This document shows positions 1-13,076 of a stretch of 64,000 bases of DNA, piece after piece. Position numbers and translations under genes: made by a program. The notes beneath the pieces were generated by a model. It did not search any database, was not told the DNA's origin, and saw nothing but the letters and a program-made list of their open reading frames with translations. Source of the stretch: Rotaria socialis (Eukaryota; Rotifera; Eurotatoria; Philodinida; Philodinidae). Location: assembly GCA_905331475.1 (NCBI GenBank), contig CAJNYU010000027.1, forward strand, positions 186,001 through 250,000, written 5' to 3'. Position 1 is the first letter of the stretch; every line of letters starts with the position of its first letter.

Positions 1-513
1 CAAAAATCATCTCAACATTTTACCTCACGTGTTTGGTTGTGCTCATGTGCCTGATCGAATTCGTATAATGAATTAAAGATACAAATTCCTGATTGATGCC
101 ATTGTAAATGAATCAAATGACTGATTTAATAAATAAAAATAAAAACAAAAGATCAGCATTTGAGATCACTGGTTACCATCGTGTAGTGTTTTTTGTTTTC
201 GATAAATCCAAATTAGATAAAAATTTGTTGTTAATTAGGATTAGTAAAATAGAAATATTACATGAAATTAATATAATAATGATGCATATAACTGGTTCAC
301 TCACGTATTAAACCATTAATTATAAACTATGTACATTGACAAGATTAAACTTCATAAAACTCAGAGATTTCTTTAAACAGAAAAAAAAATTTCAACGTTC
401 TACGTAAAATAAAACAATACTTCTTCAACGGAAAATTTTGCATTGATAAGAAGAAAACAAACACGATCGGAGTTAGTATCTTTTGTTTTCGCAGTGTAAA
501 TATATAATCTCGA
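1..513. other. intergenic, no gene seen
   Basis: AT-rich sequence with only short chance reading frames and no splice-linked coding signal. It lies downstream of the 3' end of the minus-strand gene ending at 514. Confidence 0.5.
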
Positions 514-1278
514 TCAACATTTTACTCGTTTACGTCTAACGAATGCAGAAGTAAATCCTGATGCTGTCGACGCTGAATGAAATAAGTACTGAGCTGGTAG
601 CTTTTTAAGTAAAATTTTATCTTTAAATGTTTGATCACGTAGTAGATCTGTGAGTGCTTGTGATTCATTTATTGATTTATATCGTTGAACCCAGGCACTA
701 TTTGTGTGTGATGTTGCACAGCGCCCATAAAATTTTGCTTCACTTTTCTCATCGTCAAACATAGTCGTAGCAGCGCTATATATTCGCGTGCTTCGAGTAT
801 CAGCACTTCTTTGTCGTATATCACGTGCAGTTGCAGATTGCGGTACCGTTGCCATTGACAGAGGTGATCGAGTTTTTTCTGATCGAACTGTAGCTAGATC
901 TAGATTTATCTTATCAACCGGTACCAAGGATATGAAAGCATCACCCGTATTCTTAACGAAAATAAACAAACCGACAAACTATTCTATTGAAAAATTCTAT
1001 TAAATACTCACTACTTTTTTTTCAATTGTTACAGTAGGCTTTCGTCGACTTTTTCCTTTTGGAAATGAGCCTTTGACAGTATTTGGACGTTCAGTAAGAC
1101 CTAGCAAAGCATTGCCGTCAATATAAGTTGTTGTAATAGGTCGTTTCATAACGCCAGACCAAACATGATAGGTCGATGAAGATACTGTTGAATGAAAATC
1201 AACTAAATCTCGTTGAGGAGTTGTTGGACTTCTTGTCGCACGACGATATTGCTCATAATAATATTCATAATCGGCCAT
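514..1278 (-). CDS. two-exon basic protein of unknown function (about 234 aa)
   Basis: Exon 1 runs 1278 to 1012 and exon 2 runs 951 to 514. The 60-nt intron has a GTGAGT donor at 1011 and an AG acceptor at 953-952, and the join is phase 0, so both frames fuse into one protein of about 234 residues. The protein begins MADYEYYYEQYRRATRS and is rich in Ser, Thr, Arg and Lys. It has no membrane segment and no signal peptide. The C-terminal half contains a YGRCATSHTNSAW stretch and ends in a basic tail (RRKRVKC). I do not recognise the family. The Tyr/Arg-rich N-terminus and low-complexity composition would fit a structural or cilium-associated protein, but that is a guess. The perfect phase match and consensus splice sites make the gene itself fairly secure. 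Confidence 0.65.
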
Positions 1279-3601
1279 GTTGGTTTTTCCTAATCACTCA
1301 GCTGGTCTATTTCTGTTATTGCTGACGCAAAAAAAAAGTATGATTCTCTAGAAACATGCGTACAAACAACGAATAAATAAAACTGAGTAAGTTAACGTAA
1401 GGAACCATAGAGTAGACGAAAAAAAAAGACAATCAACAGTAAAATGGAATTTAGATTTCTTTCTTTCTCTGTCTCTCTTCAAATCAACTTTGAACTGAAA
1501 TTGAAAATAAATGAAACTCTACTGGATCCCTATTAATTTGTTTGATCTGTCATCTATTTACTAGTAAGCATCGTTTTCATAAAGAAAAAAAGAACGCAGC
1601 AAAGGCAGAAACAAATTTTATTTGTTGTTTTACGTATGTAATTAACAACAGAATTTATTCTTTTACTTTCATGTCTATGCATCAATTGGCATAAACTCAC
1701 AAATTCGATTAGAAAGAAAAGAAAACAAGAATAACATTTAGACATTGTCAAAATAAATTGCATGAGACAAAATTTTCTTCAAACATAATAAAAATCAATT
1801 ATTTGATGTTGTGTATTTTCTTCCCCCTCAAAGTAAAACCTTCATCTTGCGATGCCAATCATTAAATTTTGTCCCGTAAAATATTACCTTGTTTTACATC
1901 AAGTAGCAGAAAAACAAGTTGCAGAAAAAAAACTCAATTACAGAATCGGTATGGGTGCTCCTTACTCGTTTCTCTGTACAAACTGAAAAATCATAATTTC
2001 AATCAATCAAAGTCTTCCGATTGCTTGGATTTTAATTCTATTCACCAATTGAATAAAATTTTAATCGAGAATGGTCGTCTCAAGTAAAAGAATTGCCAGT
2101 GAAATTATTCTGGGATTAAAATGCACAATTCAATGTTAATAATCTATTCATTTTTGGAACGAAAAATATTATTCACCATCTATTCCCTCAGTTATGCAAG
2201 AAAGAAATAGTTCGGATATATTAGAATAGGGCGCTATTAATTGATGGTTTTTGTGAACTCAAAAAAAAACGAGTACACGATAGAATCGGTCAGTGTGTCC
2301 GGGGCCGTCCGTCCGTTTATTCGATAACTCTTCACAATTACATTCGATTGAGCAGAAATTTTATGCACAGAATTGTCTCATCAATATCTCGGTCGAGTTC
2401 GAAGATGAGAAGGATCCGTCAAGAAATGGCTGAGTTATCGAAACAATTGTCATTCTTGATCAGACCATCCCTGACGGGGGTGCGATGTTTAGTTAATTCG
2501 GCAATGTTAGTTTCATATAATTATTAAGATTAAAAATGAATAATGATTCTTTTAATAGTTGATATTTTAGATAGAATCACATAATGTATTATATATATCT
2601 TTAAGCTCTCGTAATAATTTTCACACTCTCATAGACAGAACAAAATCTCAGGGTGAAACTGACCAATAGGATCCGATAGGGTCCAACTGTCGGATCAATC
2701 GTCCTGGGATGTATCAACTAACTAGATGCGCCAAACATAACATAATTCAATTTCAAACGCGACAAAGAAACAGCGATGAAGACGATAGAGAGAAAAAAAG
2801 CATATAGCGAGAAACTCGCGCGAAATCAGAAACCAAGTTATGCCTCTGTGTTTGATTAGAGAAGTGTCAGAAAAGGAAACACCCATCAATAACGAGAAAT
2901 TTTTACTATTATTATTAGTCAAAAGAGCAGAAAATAAATAAACATTGACCATATGCTAACTTTTTTGCAATATATAAAATTTCATTACGTGTGCATATAA
3001 CACTGCACAATAAAATTAGAAATCGTTTCCATTCTGCAACAAACAGCGAGTGTGCAATTATCGTTGATATAAGAACTCTGTGAGATTTGTTTGGAGTGAT
3101 ACGGTATGAAATGGTCACACCTGAAGGGCTTCCTTTTTCATACTATTTTCTCTGCTAAAAGAGGGCTCATATGCGAAGTGAGTTATTTGTGTTCGTGAGT
3201 GTGCATGTTCAGTTGAAGCCCATCGGATCTGGGCATGGCAGCATGTAGATGAATTTCTATTTTTATTATGCATCAACAAGAATAATGCTAGTATCATTTT
3301 GTTGCTTATTTTGGTCTAGTTTTTATAAATTCTCAATTTTTTAATTATTATGTTACAGTGACATAGATCAAGCCAAATAAGCACCATTAACATTAATTTT
3401 AAGTTGATGATTAGGATAGATGTTGAATTTATGATGCTAAATTGATTGATAGAATTGCTTTTTGCGCTATGTGATCAAATAATTTAAGAAAAGGATTTAT
3501 GCTGTGAGGTAAGAGCAGTACTATAAGTTTAGATAATAGCTAAGTCGTAAAAATTGATTTTTGAATATCTTTATTTATTGAATGTAGCATTGAGATTTAT
3601 T
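1279..3601. other. intergenic; one GC-richer repeat-like patch
   Basis: No gene is visible. At about 2285-2510 a patch of higher GC (GTCCGTCCGT motif, then CGATAACTC) differs from its AT-rich surroundings and resembles the edge of a dispersed repeat. At 2640-2710 there is a second GGATCCGATAGGGTCC-like patch. I could not find the other end of either. Confidence 0.4.
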
Positions 3602-3915
3602 CCCATGTAAAAAAATTGAATTAATGATCAGATTAAAAATCTATTATAATGGCACTATTTTTATCTGATTTTAATCAGATTTTTCAACCTTAAACGACAG
3701 ATTATTTTTGATTTTGATTTTATTTTAATCGATTGTAATAGTTTTGTAGGTAATCAATTAAAATTGATTAAAATGAAATCAAAATCAAAAATAATCTGCC
3801 TTTTAAGGTTGAAAAGTGTGGTAAAAATCAGATTATAATAGTGCCATTAAAATGGATTTCTAATCGCATAAAAAACAATTATAATCAGATTTTTTACGAT
3901 TTTGTTTTACATGGG
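3602..3915. mobile_element. foldback MITE with CCCATGTAAAA termini
   Basis: The ends are CCCATGTAAAA (3602-3612) and its exact complement TTTTACATGGG (3905-3915). Almost the whole 314-bp element is an imperfect palindrome centred near 3750: the ATGGCACTATT, CAACCTTAA and CAGATTATTTTTGATTTTGATTT motifs on the left arm recur inverted on the right. There is no coding capacity. I see no clear target-site duplication, only TT on both sides, so the superfamily is unassigned. Confidence 0.75.
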
Positions 3916-4556
3916 TTGACTATTTTTTAATCCAAATCAATGATTGTGAAGTGAACATCACTAACAAATACTAATACTAGCATACGTCTTTAATTTCATA
4001 GCTGCTTTTGTAAAATCGGCGATTTATTGAATATTGATTTTAACTACATTGTTACTCCTTTTCAAAGTTACAAAGTTATTTTTCTTACATCGCATGATTA
4101 CATATATAAACGTAGAAAGGCAAAAATAATGTTATAAAAATCGGCCTGTCAATAGTCATCATCGTTAGGATATACACTTTTGAATATTAGCATTTTACAT
4201 GGTTGGAGGAGTTCAGGAATGCATTAGTAAAATATACTAAAAGATAGTTTTTAAAAAATTTTTCAATCCTACTACAATAACATAAGATGTGTACAAAACG
4301 AGATTGGTAATATCTACATTTTAGATTGGTTTGTCACTTTCATCATGAATCTCCAAGAATATTTCTATTTCAAATAGTCGACTCATGAATCAGTGAACAA
4401 TCTTCAGCATCGGAATCTCAGGTAAAAATGTGTACTTGAACTGTCTATTATGATGGTATTTTTTCGACAACAAAATAATTTTACTGTTCGCACAGTTACA
4501 TATTTCGATCAATCAAATTTCGATCCTTTCTTATGTGGCTTATTCAAAATAAATAT
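3916..4556. other. intergenic, no gene seen
   Basis: AT-rich sequence downstream of the ADP-ribosyltransferase/TPR pseudogene. No coding or repeat signal was noticed. Confidence 0.5.
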
Positions 4557-6540
4557 CTATTTGGATACTCTTTTGATCCTTTCCTCAATATCCATCGCAT
4601 CTACGTTATTTGAACGAAATAAGCGATGATAAATCGCAGCTGCTTTCTTGCAATAATACTTTGCTTTCTTCAAATCACCCATGTTTTCGTATGTGTTCCC
4701 CATCTGCTTGAATGTCATCGCAAAACGGGGATGATCAGATGGAATTGATTTTTCGTAGATCTGAATCGATTTATTATAATGCCACATTGCAGACTCGAAA
4801 TCTCCTAGAGACATGTAAGTAGTACCAATACATGTATTTGATTGGCCTAAGTCAGGATGATCAGCAGGAAGATGTTTCTCTCTAATAGCTAATGCCATCT
4901 TTTTGAATGCAAGTGCCTCAGAATATCTATTTACTTTACCATTCACAGCACCTATTCCGTCGTAACACTTAGCGACTTTCTCATGATCAATGCCGAACTC
5001 TTTAATACAAATTGCTAATGCTTCATTGTACGCGACAATTGCCTGTTGATAATCTTCTTTGCCGAAATAAACAAGTGCAATATTGCTAATAGTATCTGCC
5101 ATCAAAGTTTGATTTTGTAGTTGTTTGTAAATATCCAATGCTTTATGAAACCATATGAGACTTTGCTCGTGCATTCCTTTATCGTGTGTTACCAAGCCGA
5201 GACTATTACAGCAATCAGCGACACTTGGATGATGATGATGTGAGATTCCATTCAAATAACGATGCTAGAATTTTTCAGCATGATCGAATTTACTCATTAG
5301 TCGTAACACATTACCATAGGAAAGAAGATTTAAATTTCCTTTACAGAGTTCGTCATGCATATACTCACAGAGAGCCTTAAGATTGTGATTTTTGTCTGAA
5401 CACAATACGAGCTGAAATATCCACACTCCATCATTATTTTGACGAACAGTATTAATATGAAAGATCGATCCCGGCATAAACAATATCTCATCTTCATCTT
5501 CAAAATAGCTAAATTTATGAATGTTAGCGAATGGTTTCGTTGTTATTAGATGAGGATCGGCGTCAATCTCAAATAATACTTGCTGAAGTTTATCTGATTC
5601 TGTGAGAAAACCAATAGCTATTTCTTGTTCGAGAGAAACGAGTTAACTGAGATTAATTCTCCAATCGACATTTTCAACTCTTTTAATTCATCAGACGACA
5701 TCGATTGGCCTCGGTACACACGTATTAGTGATTTACATTGGTGCTGTTGAAGTTGTTGTTGTAAATCACGTATAAAGAACCGAAAGTGAAACAAAAATCT
5801 GGATCTTGAACACGAAAGGCTTTGTTTAACACTTTGTATATACACGATTGTCTTGAATACTACCATAACGCTCTATCTGGTCGATAGTCACTCTTGAATT
5901 CCTGAAGAATCGACTGCTGATTGGTATCTTTCTGATATTTTGATTGCATATGAGATAAGAATTCATCTATTCCCGTATTCGACGACGCTATTCCAATCAG
6001 AATATCAATAAGTTGGAAATGCAGAAATTTGCCATCAATTGCTCCTATCGATCGATCCGAAATAGAAAAAGAAATTGGCTCATCGTGTAGGAGGCGTCGC
6101 CTTTGTCGGAGACGTAACTGGGCAAAGATTTTGTCAATATTCGCTGTAACCAATTTGACTTTATCGAATGGATCGCTCCATTTCTTATTGATCTTGCTGT
6201 TCATACAATAAATATAAACTGCTGATATTTGTGGCAGGTCATGAATACGTGGAACGATCTCTCGGCCAAAACTTCCGCTTACAATCAATATGAGTTGTTC
6301 GCCTGTAGGTAGTGATCGAATTATTCTTTCACATTTATCAATATCATCGAATGCTTGAAGATGAGAAATGATAGATCGAACTTTCGATTGAACTGTGATG
6401 CTGTGTGAAGATGTGTTTATCGTAGCATCAAGCCAAAAAATATGCATCTTTTTGATATTGTTGTTGTTGATGTATCTATGATGATGATTGTGCGACGCAC
6501 AAATCGTTCTTGTTCCATGTTTCTTTTTGATACATTTCAT
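4557..6540 (-). pseudogene. arginine ADP-ribosyltransferase with C-terminal TPRs, broken
   Basis: The order is an N-terminal region beginning near MHIFWLDATI (6447), an R-S-E-type mono-ADP-ribosyltransferase domain, then about five kinesin-light-chain-like TPRs. The ART marks are the Arg of VYRGQ, a Ser in the VNSFLS strand, and an acidic E-x-E stretch before ILFMPGS. The family transfers ADP-ribose from NAD+ to arginine, and ART plus TPR is a common bdelloid arrangement. I see four lesions: an in-frame TAG at 5862-5860, a one-base shift in a T-run near 5793-5797, a small frame-changing deletion near 5625-5632 right after the catalytic Ser strand (losing residues normally there), and an in-frame TAG at 5267-5265. 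Sequence between the lesions still reads as family protein, so the decay is recent. None of the breaks has intron-like borders. Confidence 0.8.
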
Positions 6541-8566
6541 TGCATATTTGTAAATACTGTTCTCTCATTCATATAAAAATTTTATAATTACTCTTAGGAT
6601 TGATTTGATAACATGGATTGCTTCGGATGTATGTATACCTGACGCAACTGATAACATATCAGAATGACGATGTTGAAAAGCAAACCTATAATTAACTGAA
6701 TGACTCATATTTACATTATGAAAATGTATCGTTCTCTGCAAGTTTGATCAAGCAGATATTTTCTTCCTGACGTGTGCAATATTTATAACTTTTCATTCTT
6801 CACAATTACGCGCATTTCTATTTCTAGTTGACTAATTAAAATACACCCATGTAACTATTTGTTTTACTCAAAATTAGGTCAGATTGAGTTTCATGTGTGC
6901 GCAAATCCCACCTATCGAAAGCGTATATAGAAGGAGCTCAGATGAAACAGTTCTTGCGTCTTAATAGGATTGCTTACTAAACTGTGGGTGGACACGATTT
7001 TATTGGCATCGGTTCTAGACGTGTTCTATCTTATGTTTTAATTTTGAAAAACTAAGATTACATTTCACCGCAGAGTTTATCTTAGTTGCCGTTGATGTTC
7101 TTTATGGGAACGTCTAGCTCATAGAATATTGAAAGATTGCAATATATTCGAGATGATAGAACTAAAATTAGAACAAATGAACAATGGACGACAAGGCAGG
7201 GATACATACTTCAAGGTCACATTAGTAAGCATTCGTGTCAAATAAAATAAACAGTGCAAATCAATCGTAAATGAATGTTCATTTTTCAATGTATACATAA
7301 ATAAAACGTTTTCTTTCCACATTATATATACGCGTATACATATAAATCTTTGACAAAATATCCACAAAAGACACACTTGATTCACATTTTTCGAATTTTT
7401 CAATGATTTCTGTAAACTTCTTCTTTTTGAAAAGATGAAATTTCCTTTGATACTTGATTTAAAATGAAGTCATTTTCAAAACTAGATTTTTCTCGTATTT
7501 TGCAACTTCCTTATTCATCTATTTTATCTTTTCCTTTTTTTGTGTAATGATTATCAAATTTGGAAGAGTTTTCACCGATGATTGTTACAACTCTCATATA
7601 ATTACAACATAATCATACTTGCATAGTTACTTCTATACTCACAATAAACACGCTATCACACTATTCAATGATTGATGATCAATTTTATACTGCTCAAAAT
7701 AAAATAAAAAATGATCAGTTATATTTTCTTAGTTGATTCACAAAGAATGATTAAAAAACGAATTCAAAATACTTTGAAAATGAAACAGCGAAACATTTTT
7801 CACATTGTTAGACACGAAGACTATCAGATGGGTAATTCGTATCGACATTATTCAATAGCATTGAAGTAATCAGAATGCATTACATGCGAAATTGTGAAAG
7901 GTCACAACAGCCAGCTTAAATAAATGCTATGCACGGCAATAGTTATGGATATGGAGAACAACATAGTTGAAGTTGATGAGATACATGAGCCATCCCATAA
8001 GATTAATTAGTGAAAGAAACATTTTGACAGCTATAACAATGTAGTGGTCGGTTTCTTGAAGAAACAACTAGGCCAATATAATTTTCACAATATTTCTTTT
8101 TGAAAACTTGATAAAATATTCTATTTAGCGTTCTCGTCTCTTGTTTCTTCCTATCCTAGCCGATACAGCTGCTATTTGTCTTTGTATTAATCATTGAGAG
8201 GACACACACTCATGTGAACATATATAAAAAAAGGATAATAAAATTTATGCTATTCATCAATTTCAAAAGAAATCGACAAAAATCCGAGAATCGATTACGA
8301 ATTACAATCATTTGCATCAATCTCTACAAACGTATTTCTTTTCTGAGTACATGATATGGCTATTGCTGTTCGTGCTATGGTGTATAGTCTTACGAGTGAT
8401 ATTTATTTTGGATATCTTGTTATCTTTAAATGTTGCAATCTTTTAAAAATAAAAATATGAAGTTATCGTTTGTTTTATCATTCTTGCAAAAAGAAACTAA
8501 TTTCATTAATCTAACCAACACATTATTCAATACAGTAAAAACTTCCAATCAAAGTTATTCAAGTAG
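6541..8566. other. intergenic, no gene seen
   Basis: About 2 kb of AT-rich DNA between the ART pseudogene (minus) and the FAD oxidoreductase (plus). Reading frames are short and without recognisable content. It presumably holds the promoter of the gene at 8567. Confidence 0.5.
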
Positions 8567-10285
8567 ATGGAAAAATATAAAGTAGCAATAAGTATTTTAT
8601 TGTTATCAGTCGTATGTTATTATCTATTGCACACCAGTTCAGTAATTGAATATAAAAATGATATAGTTATCAAAATCCATGTTATAACTTTCACTTTAAT
8701 TATATTGGCTATTATTATTTCGTTATTCTTTATTAAATATATATTTCTTAAATATAAGAACAACAATACGAACAAAATAACAGAAGACATTGTAGAAACA
8801 AAGGAAAAATATGTTAAGCGTGCCGAACGTATGATTGATCGATGGAGTGGAAAACAGCAACAAGTTGATCGAAAAAATCCAACAAATGAAATGATTCTCA
8901 ATAGAAATTCTGTTGATCAAGATTATTCAACATTTTATAATGAAACACCGAAAATAACGCCAATATTAACTGAATGTGAAGTACTTGTTGTGGGCGGTGG
9001 ACCATCGGGAATATCAGCTGCTTTAGCAGCCAAACGAACCGGAGCTGATACTATACTGTTAGAAAAATTTGGCTGTTTTGGAGGAGTGATTACAACGGTT
9101 GGTATGGAAACAATCGGATGGTATAGATATGAAGGTACTGTTGAATCTCAAGGGGGCATCGGAATTGAAATGGAAAGAATTGCAGCGAAAATGGGAGGAA
9201 CAATTAAATGGCCTTACAATGATAGTGAATGTTTAGATGCTGATTATTTCAAAATTGTTGCAGATCATCTTCTAACTGAAGCTGGAGTGCGACCGATTTT
9301 ACATTGTTCAGCAGTCGAAGTTATGTTAGAAAATAATCAAATTATTGGAATCATTACCGAAAGTAAATCAGGTCGATTAGCAATACGAGCGAAAAGAGTA
9401 ATCGATTGTACCGGAGATGCAGATATTGCATATTTAGCGGGATGTAGTTATCGTAAAACTCCTAAGGATGAAATGTTAGGAGTTAGTACAATATTTTCGT
9501 GTTCAAATGTTAATAAAGAACGATTTCTACAATATACTGAAGATAATCCAGCTACTTATGCTGATTGGGGCGGTCTTTGGACGCAAGAAACATCTGGAAA
9601 GGAAGATCAATTAAGAACTCCGTATTTAGAAAAAGAATTTCAAAAAGCCAAAGATCTTGGTATTATTCCAAAAACATCCCCTATCGGTGGATCATGGTCA
9701 TCATTAACAGATGCTGGTGAAGCAACCAATCTTAATTTAGTCTACATGACAAATTATGATTGTACTAACGTCATGGATTTAACAAAAGCTGAAATGGAAG
9801 GAAGAAAAGAAACTTTACATGCAATATTGGCGTTAAAACATATTGTTCCTGGTTTTGAAAAAGCGAAATTAAGAAATTTCGGTATGACACTTGGTTGTCG
9901 TGATTCACGAAAAATTATTGCTTGCTATAATTTAACTGGAGACGATGTCAAAAATCAAGCAAAATTTTACGATAGTATTGGTATATTCCCAGAATTCATT
10001 GATGGATATAATATTATTATTCTTCCAACAAGTGGCCGCTATTTTGAAGTACCATATGGATGCTTATTACCATTGGAAATCGATAATCTTTTAGTTGCTG
10101 GAAGATGTGTTGGTGGCGATAAAACATCTCATGCAGCGATGAGAAATATGGCTGCTTGTACAGTCACCGGGCAAGGAGCAGGTGTTGCTGCAGCCATATC
10201 GTTAAGACAAGGTGTTACAACAAGTCAAGTAGATATTGAATTAGTTCAAAATGAGCTGATTCGTCAAGGTGTTCGAATACATTAA
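8567..10285 (+). CDS. membrane-anchored FAD-dependent oxidoreductase (572 aa), probable horizontal transfer
   Basis: A single intronless frame of 572 codons. Residues about 5-24 and 36-60 are two hydrophobic segments, followed by a basic linker. The catalytic part starts near residue 136 with a Rossmann FAD-binding loop, VVGGGPSG (G143-x-G145-x-x-G148), and an acidic residue at the end of strand 2 (LLEKFGCFGG). The C-terminal FAD motif LLVAGRCVGGDKTSHAAMRNMA and GQGAGVAAA completes the fold. This matches the FAD_oxidored family (PF12831) of bacterial flavoproteins. The substrate cannot be told. Absence of introns beside intron-rich neighbours, together with the bacterial family, suggests acquisition from bacteria. 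The two-helix N-terminus may be a later eukaryotic addition giving membrane attachment. Codon use is AT-rich like the host. Confidence 0.9.
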   Translation: MEKYKVAISILLLSVVCYYLLHTSSVIEYKNDIVIKIHVITFTLIILAIIISLFFIKYIFLKYKNNNTNKITEDIVETKEKYVKRAERMIDRWSGKQQQVDRKNPTNEMILNRNSVDQDYSTFYNETPKITPILTECEVLVVGGGPSGISAALAAKRTGADTILLEKFGCFGGVITTVGMETIGWYRYEGTVESQGGIGIEMERIAAKMGGTIKWPYNDSECLDADYFKIVADHLLTEAGVRPILHCSAVEVMLENNQIIGIITESKSGRLAIRAKRVIDCTGDADIAYLAGCSYRKTPKDEMLGVSTIFSCSNVNKERFLQYTEDNPATYADWGGLWTQETSGKEDQLRTPYLEKEFQKAKDLGIIPKTSPIGGSWSSLTDAGEATNLNLVYMTNYDCTNVMDLTKAEMEGRKETLHAILALKHIVPGFEKAKLRNFGMTLGCRDSRKIIACYNLTGDDVKNQAKFYDSIGIFPEFIDGYNIIILPTSGRYFEVPYGCLLPLEIDNLLVAGRCVGGDKTSHAAMRNMAACTVTGQGAGVAAAISLRQGVTTSQVDIELVQNELIRQGVRIH

Positions 10286-13076
10286 AATAATTAGTTAGAG
10301 CATTTAATCGGTATCACTGTTTTTCTTTTTTTATAAAAGTAGTCTTCCATTCGTAAACATATATTTATGGCGGATGATTTTTATTATTTAATAAAATGCG
10401 GAAATGAACCATAAACAGAGAAAATAAGGTTACTCATTCACGTCCACGCTAAGAAGTTTTACTAGAAATAGAATATTAATAAACTAATGATGAATTTATA
10501 TAATTTATTAATTGCTCGAAACGATGCATATAATTATGCTTATAGCAATGAAAAAATCAAGAACAAAACAATAGCAATTACAAAAGAACCAGACAATTTA
10601 AAAGTACATCATTGTAAAAAGAACTGAGATCATTGGGGTTTTTTGAGGATCAACTTTACTAAATTTTGAACTGCCACATTTTGAATTCTTTTTGATCAAG
10701 TCAAATGAATTTATCTGTTATATGGAAAAAGAAAAGTTTTAAATTTGATCTAACTTTAATTTTTGACAAGCATGTTTCATGCTAGTTTCTTGCTACATTC
10801 AGATGTGTTGGCATTGGTAGTTGTATCGAAATTAAGGTATAAAAAAGCATAGTATACACGTAAATCATAGGAAACTACAGAAAAAAAGCTTTATTTTCTT
10901 TGAAATATCTTTAAGAGATTCATATTCTATTTCAACCATCTTTGCTTGTTATACATTCTTCGCATTTTCTTACGCTTAATATTGGCGTTCAATGTGAACA
11001 TATTTAATTGATGGATCCAATTCGACTCACTGATATTGAAGTCTTACATACGCAGTAGCGAATGTCGGAGTGATAGTCTCTCCGTCCTATCTATTTCTGT
11101 TTCTCATCATCTTATTTTGCCATGATACGATCCATTTTTATTGTCAATTTTACTTCTCACCCACCTTCAATGCATGAAATTCTACAAGAAATTATCCTAG
11201 AAATTTCTAAGCCTCGAAATAGTTTTTTGATTGCGTAGCTCATACTGGCGTACAAATGGCACGCTAATCATTTCACAAAATACATCAAGTAATTGAAATA
11301 TTTTCATCTGTCTTAGGTTAGAAATTTATTTCAATTTTAAATTATTATGAATCTGTTCATTCAAGAAGTTCGCAAATAAATCACAAAGACTATTGAGATT
11401 CATCTACTTATCGAGGATTTATTATTTTAATGTTTCAATCTTCTTATATTCACGCCCTCAATATGTAAACTAAAACTTTTGAAATATATCATCTCATTTA
11501 CTTCGAAAGTCCTACAAAATATGTTATAAATCAATGTTTTTTCCAAGATAATTTCCAGAAATGATTCTCTTTAAAAATAAGAATATTTTTAATATCATTT
11601 TAAGAACAGTACTTTTACTTTTTTTTCTGTAAATTACAACATTTGATTTCGTATTTGCAGAAAATATTTTCTAATGCACTTCATTGTTTTATCTCTTTCG
11701 ATAAATTATAAATTTTTAGCAAAATATTCGTTGAATTCTATGATTCGAGTAGTCAATTTATAAAGGTTTTTCCACGTAAGATGAGAGATTCATGTTTCAT
11801 TTCAAATCTGAAATTCTAGTTTTAAGAAGACAGAACAAGGTTTCAATCTTTGATGATGCTCCAAGAAAAATTTTAAATGAAGTAGGTCTAATTCTACAAT
11901 TCACAAAGAAATGTAAGAAACATAAAAGTGTAGTTTATCATTGACTTAATAAATACAAAATTATGATGAATTATACAATCATGTTTATGCCATTGGGACT
12001 AGTTTTCTAAATTTTTTAGTAATATTTTTATCGATTCACTGTACATTATTGTATCTTTATACTTGCAATTCTTCAGAATTGTTTTTTTGTGTTATTTGAC
12101 TAGAGTTATATTTCATAAACAAACAAGTAATTAAACACGAAAAGTGTTTCACTTGCTTCTTTATACTCATTTCAAGAAGAACAGTTAAGTAACGAAAAGA
12201 GAATTTTACAAATAATTTGTGAAACAAGTCATTTGACACCAATTGAAAAGCAAATGCGGAATATTATTATTATTTTTTGAATTATTAGCTACACATAGTT
12301 TTATTTGTATTGTATCTACGAATATTCATCATATACTACTCTAGGCGAACATTTTTTTCTTTTATGCTTGACCTGTTTAGAACTCAAAATCTATTAATAG
12401 TGCATGACATTCTTGCTCTGGATGATCATGTTTTTCATGTGCGCATCATAAGAAAGTTCACTAAGGCGATTATAAGTAACGAATGTCTATTTGTGTAAAA
12501 CGAAATCTTATAAAAAAAAGTAAAAACCTCTAACTAATGATGAAGAATTTATTTTCTTCAGTCTAATTATATTTTGCAAACGAGAGCTGGTACCTTATAT
12601 ATTATCAATAGTGCCAATGCCGACGACTTTCTTTCGATATTAGTTATACTAGCATTAAATAGTATGATTCCTTTTTAAAACCTTCAGTTGTAAATATTTT
12701 TTCAGTTTTGTTTCTTGTTTTGTTTTCTATAAATACTATGATAACCATCGTTTTTACTATTGATACACTAGAAATGTTTAACAATAATAAACAAAAATAT
12801 GTTCATTGAAAAGGTTTTGATATTTAACTGGTTTATTACATTGATATCGATGCTATCCAGGCTGCAGTGTAGCTACTAATTGTTTGTTAGTTTCTTTCGT
12901 TTCTTCATCTTCTCTTTCTGTTAGTTCGAATCATTCTGTAAAATCGACAGGAAAAAAGAAAGAGAAAGAAGCAGACAGAAAAAGAAGAAACTTATCTAGG
13001 CACGTTTACACACTCTCTTATTTTTATTGTTTCATTTTTTCTGGTTGGAAGTCTGTCAGCTGACAGAGAAATCATA
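10286..13076. other. intergenic, no gene seen
   Basis: About 2.8 kb of AT-rich sequence with no recognisable coding exons, RNA genes or inverted repeats. Confidence 0.5.

Noticed and set aside
12915..12935. GTTCGAATC, resembling a tRNA T-loop
   Set aside because: No acceptor stem, D-arm or anticodon arm can be paired around it.
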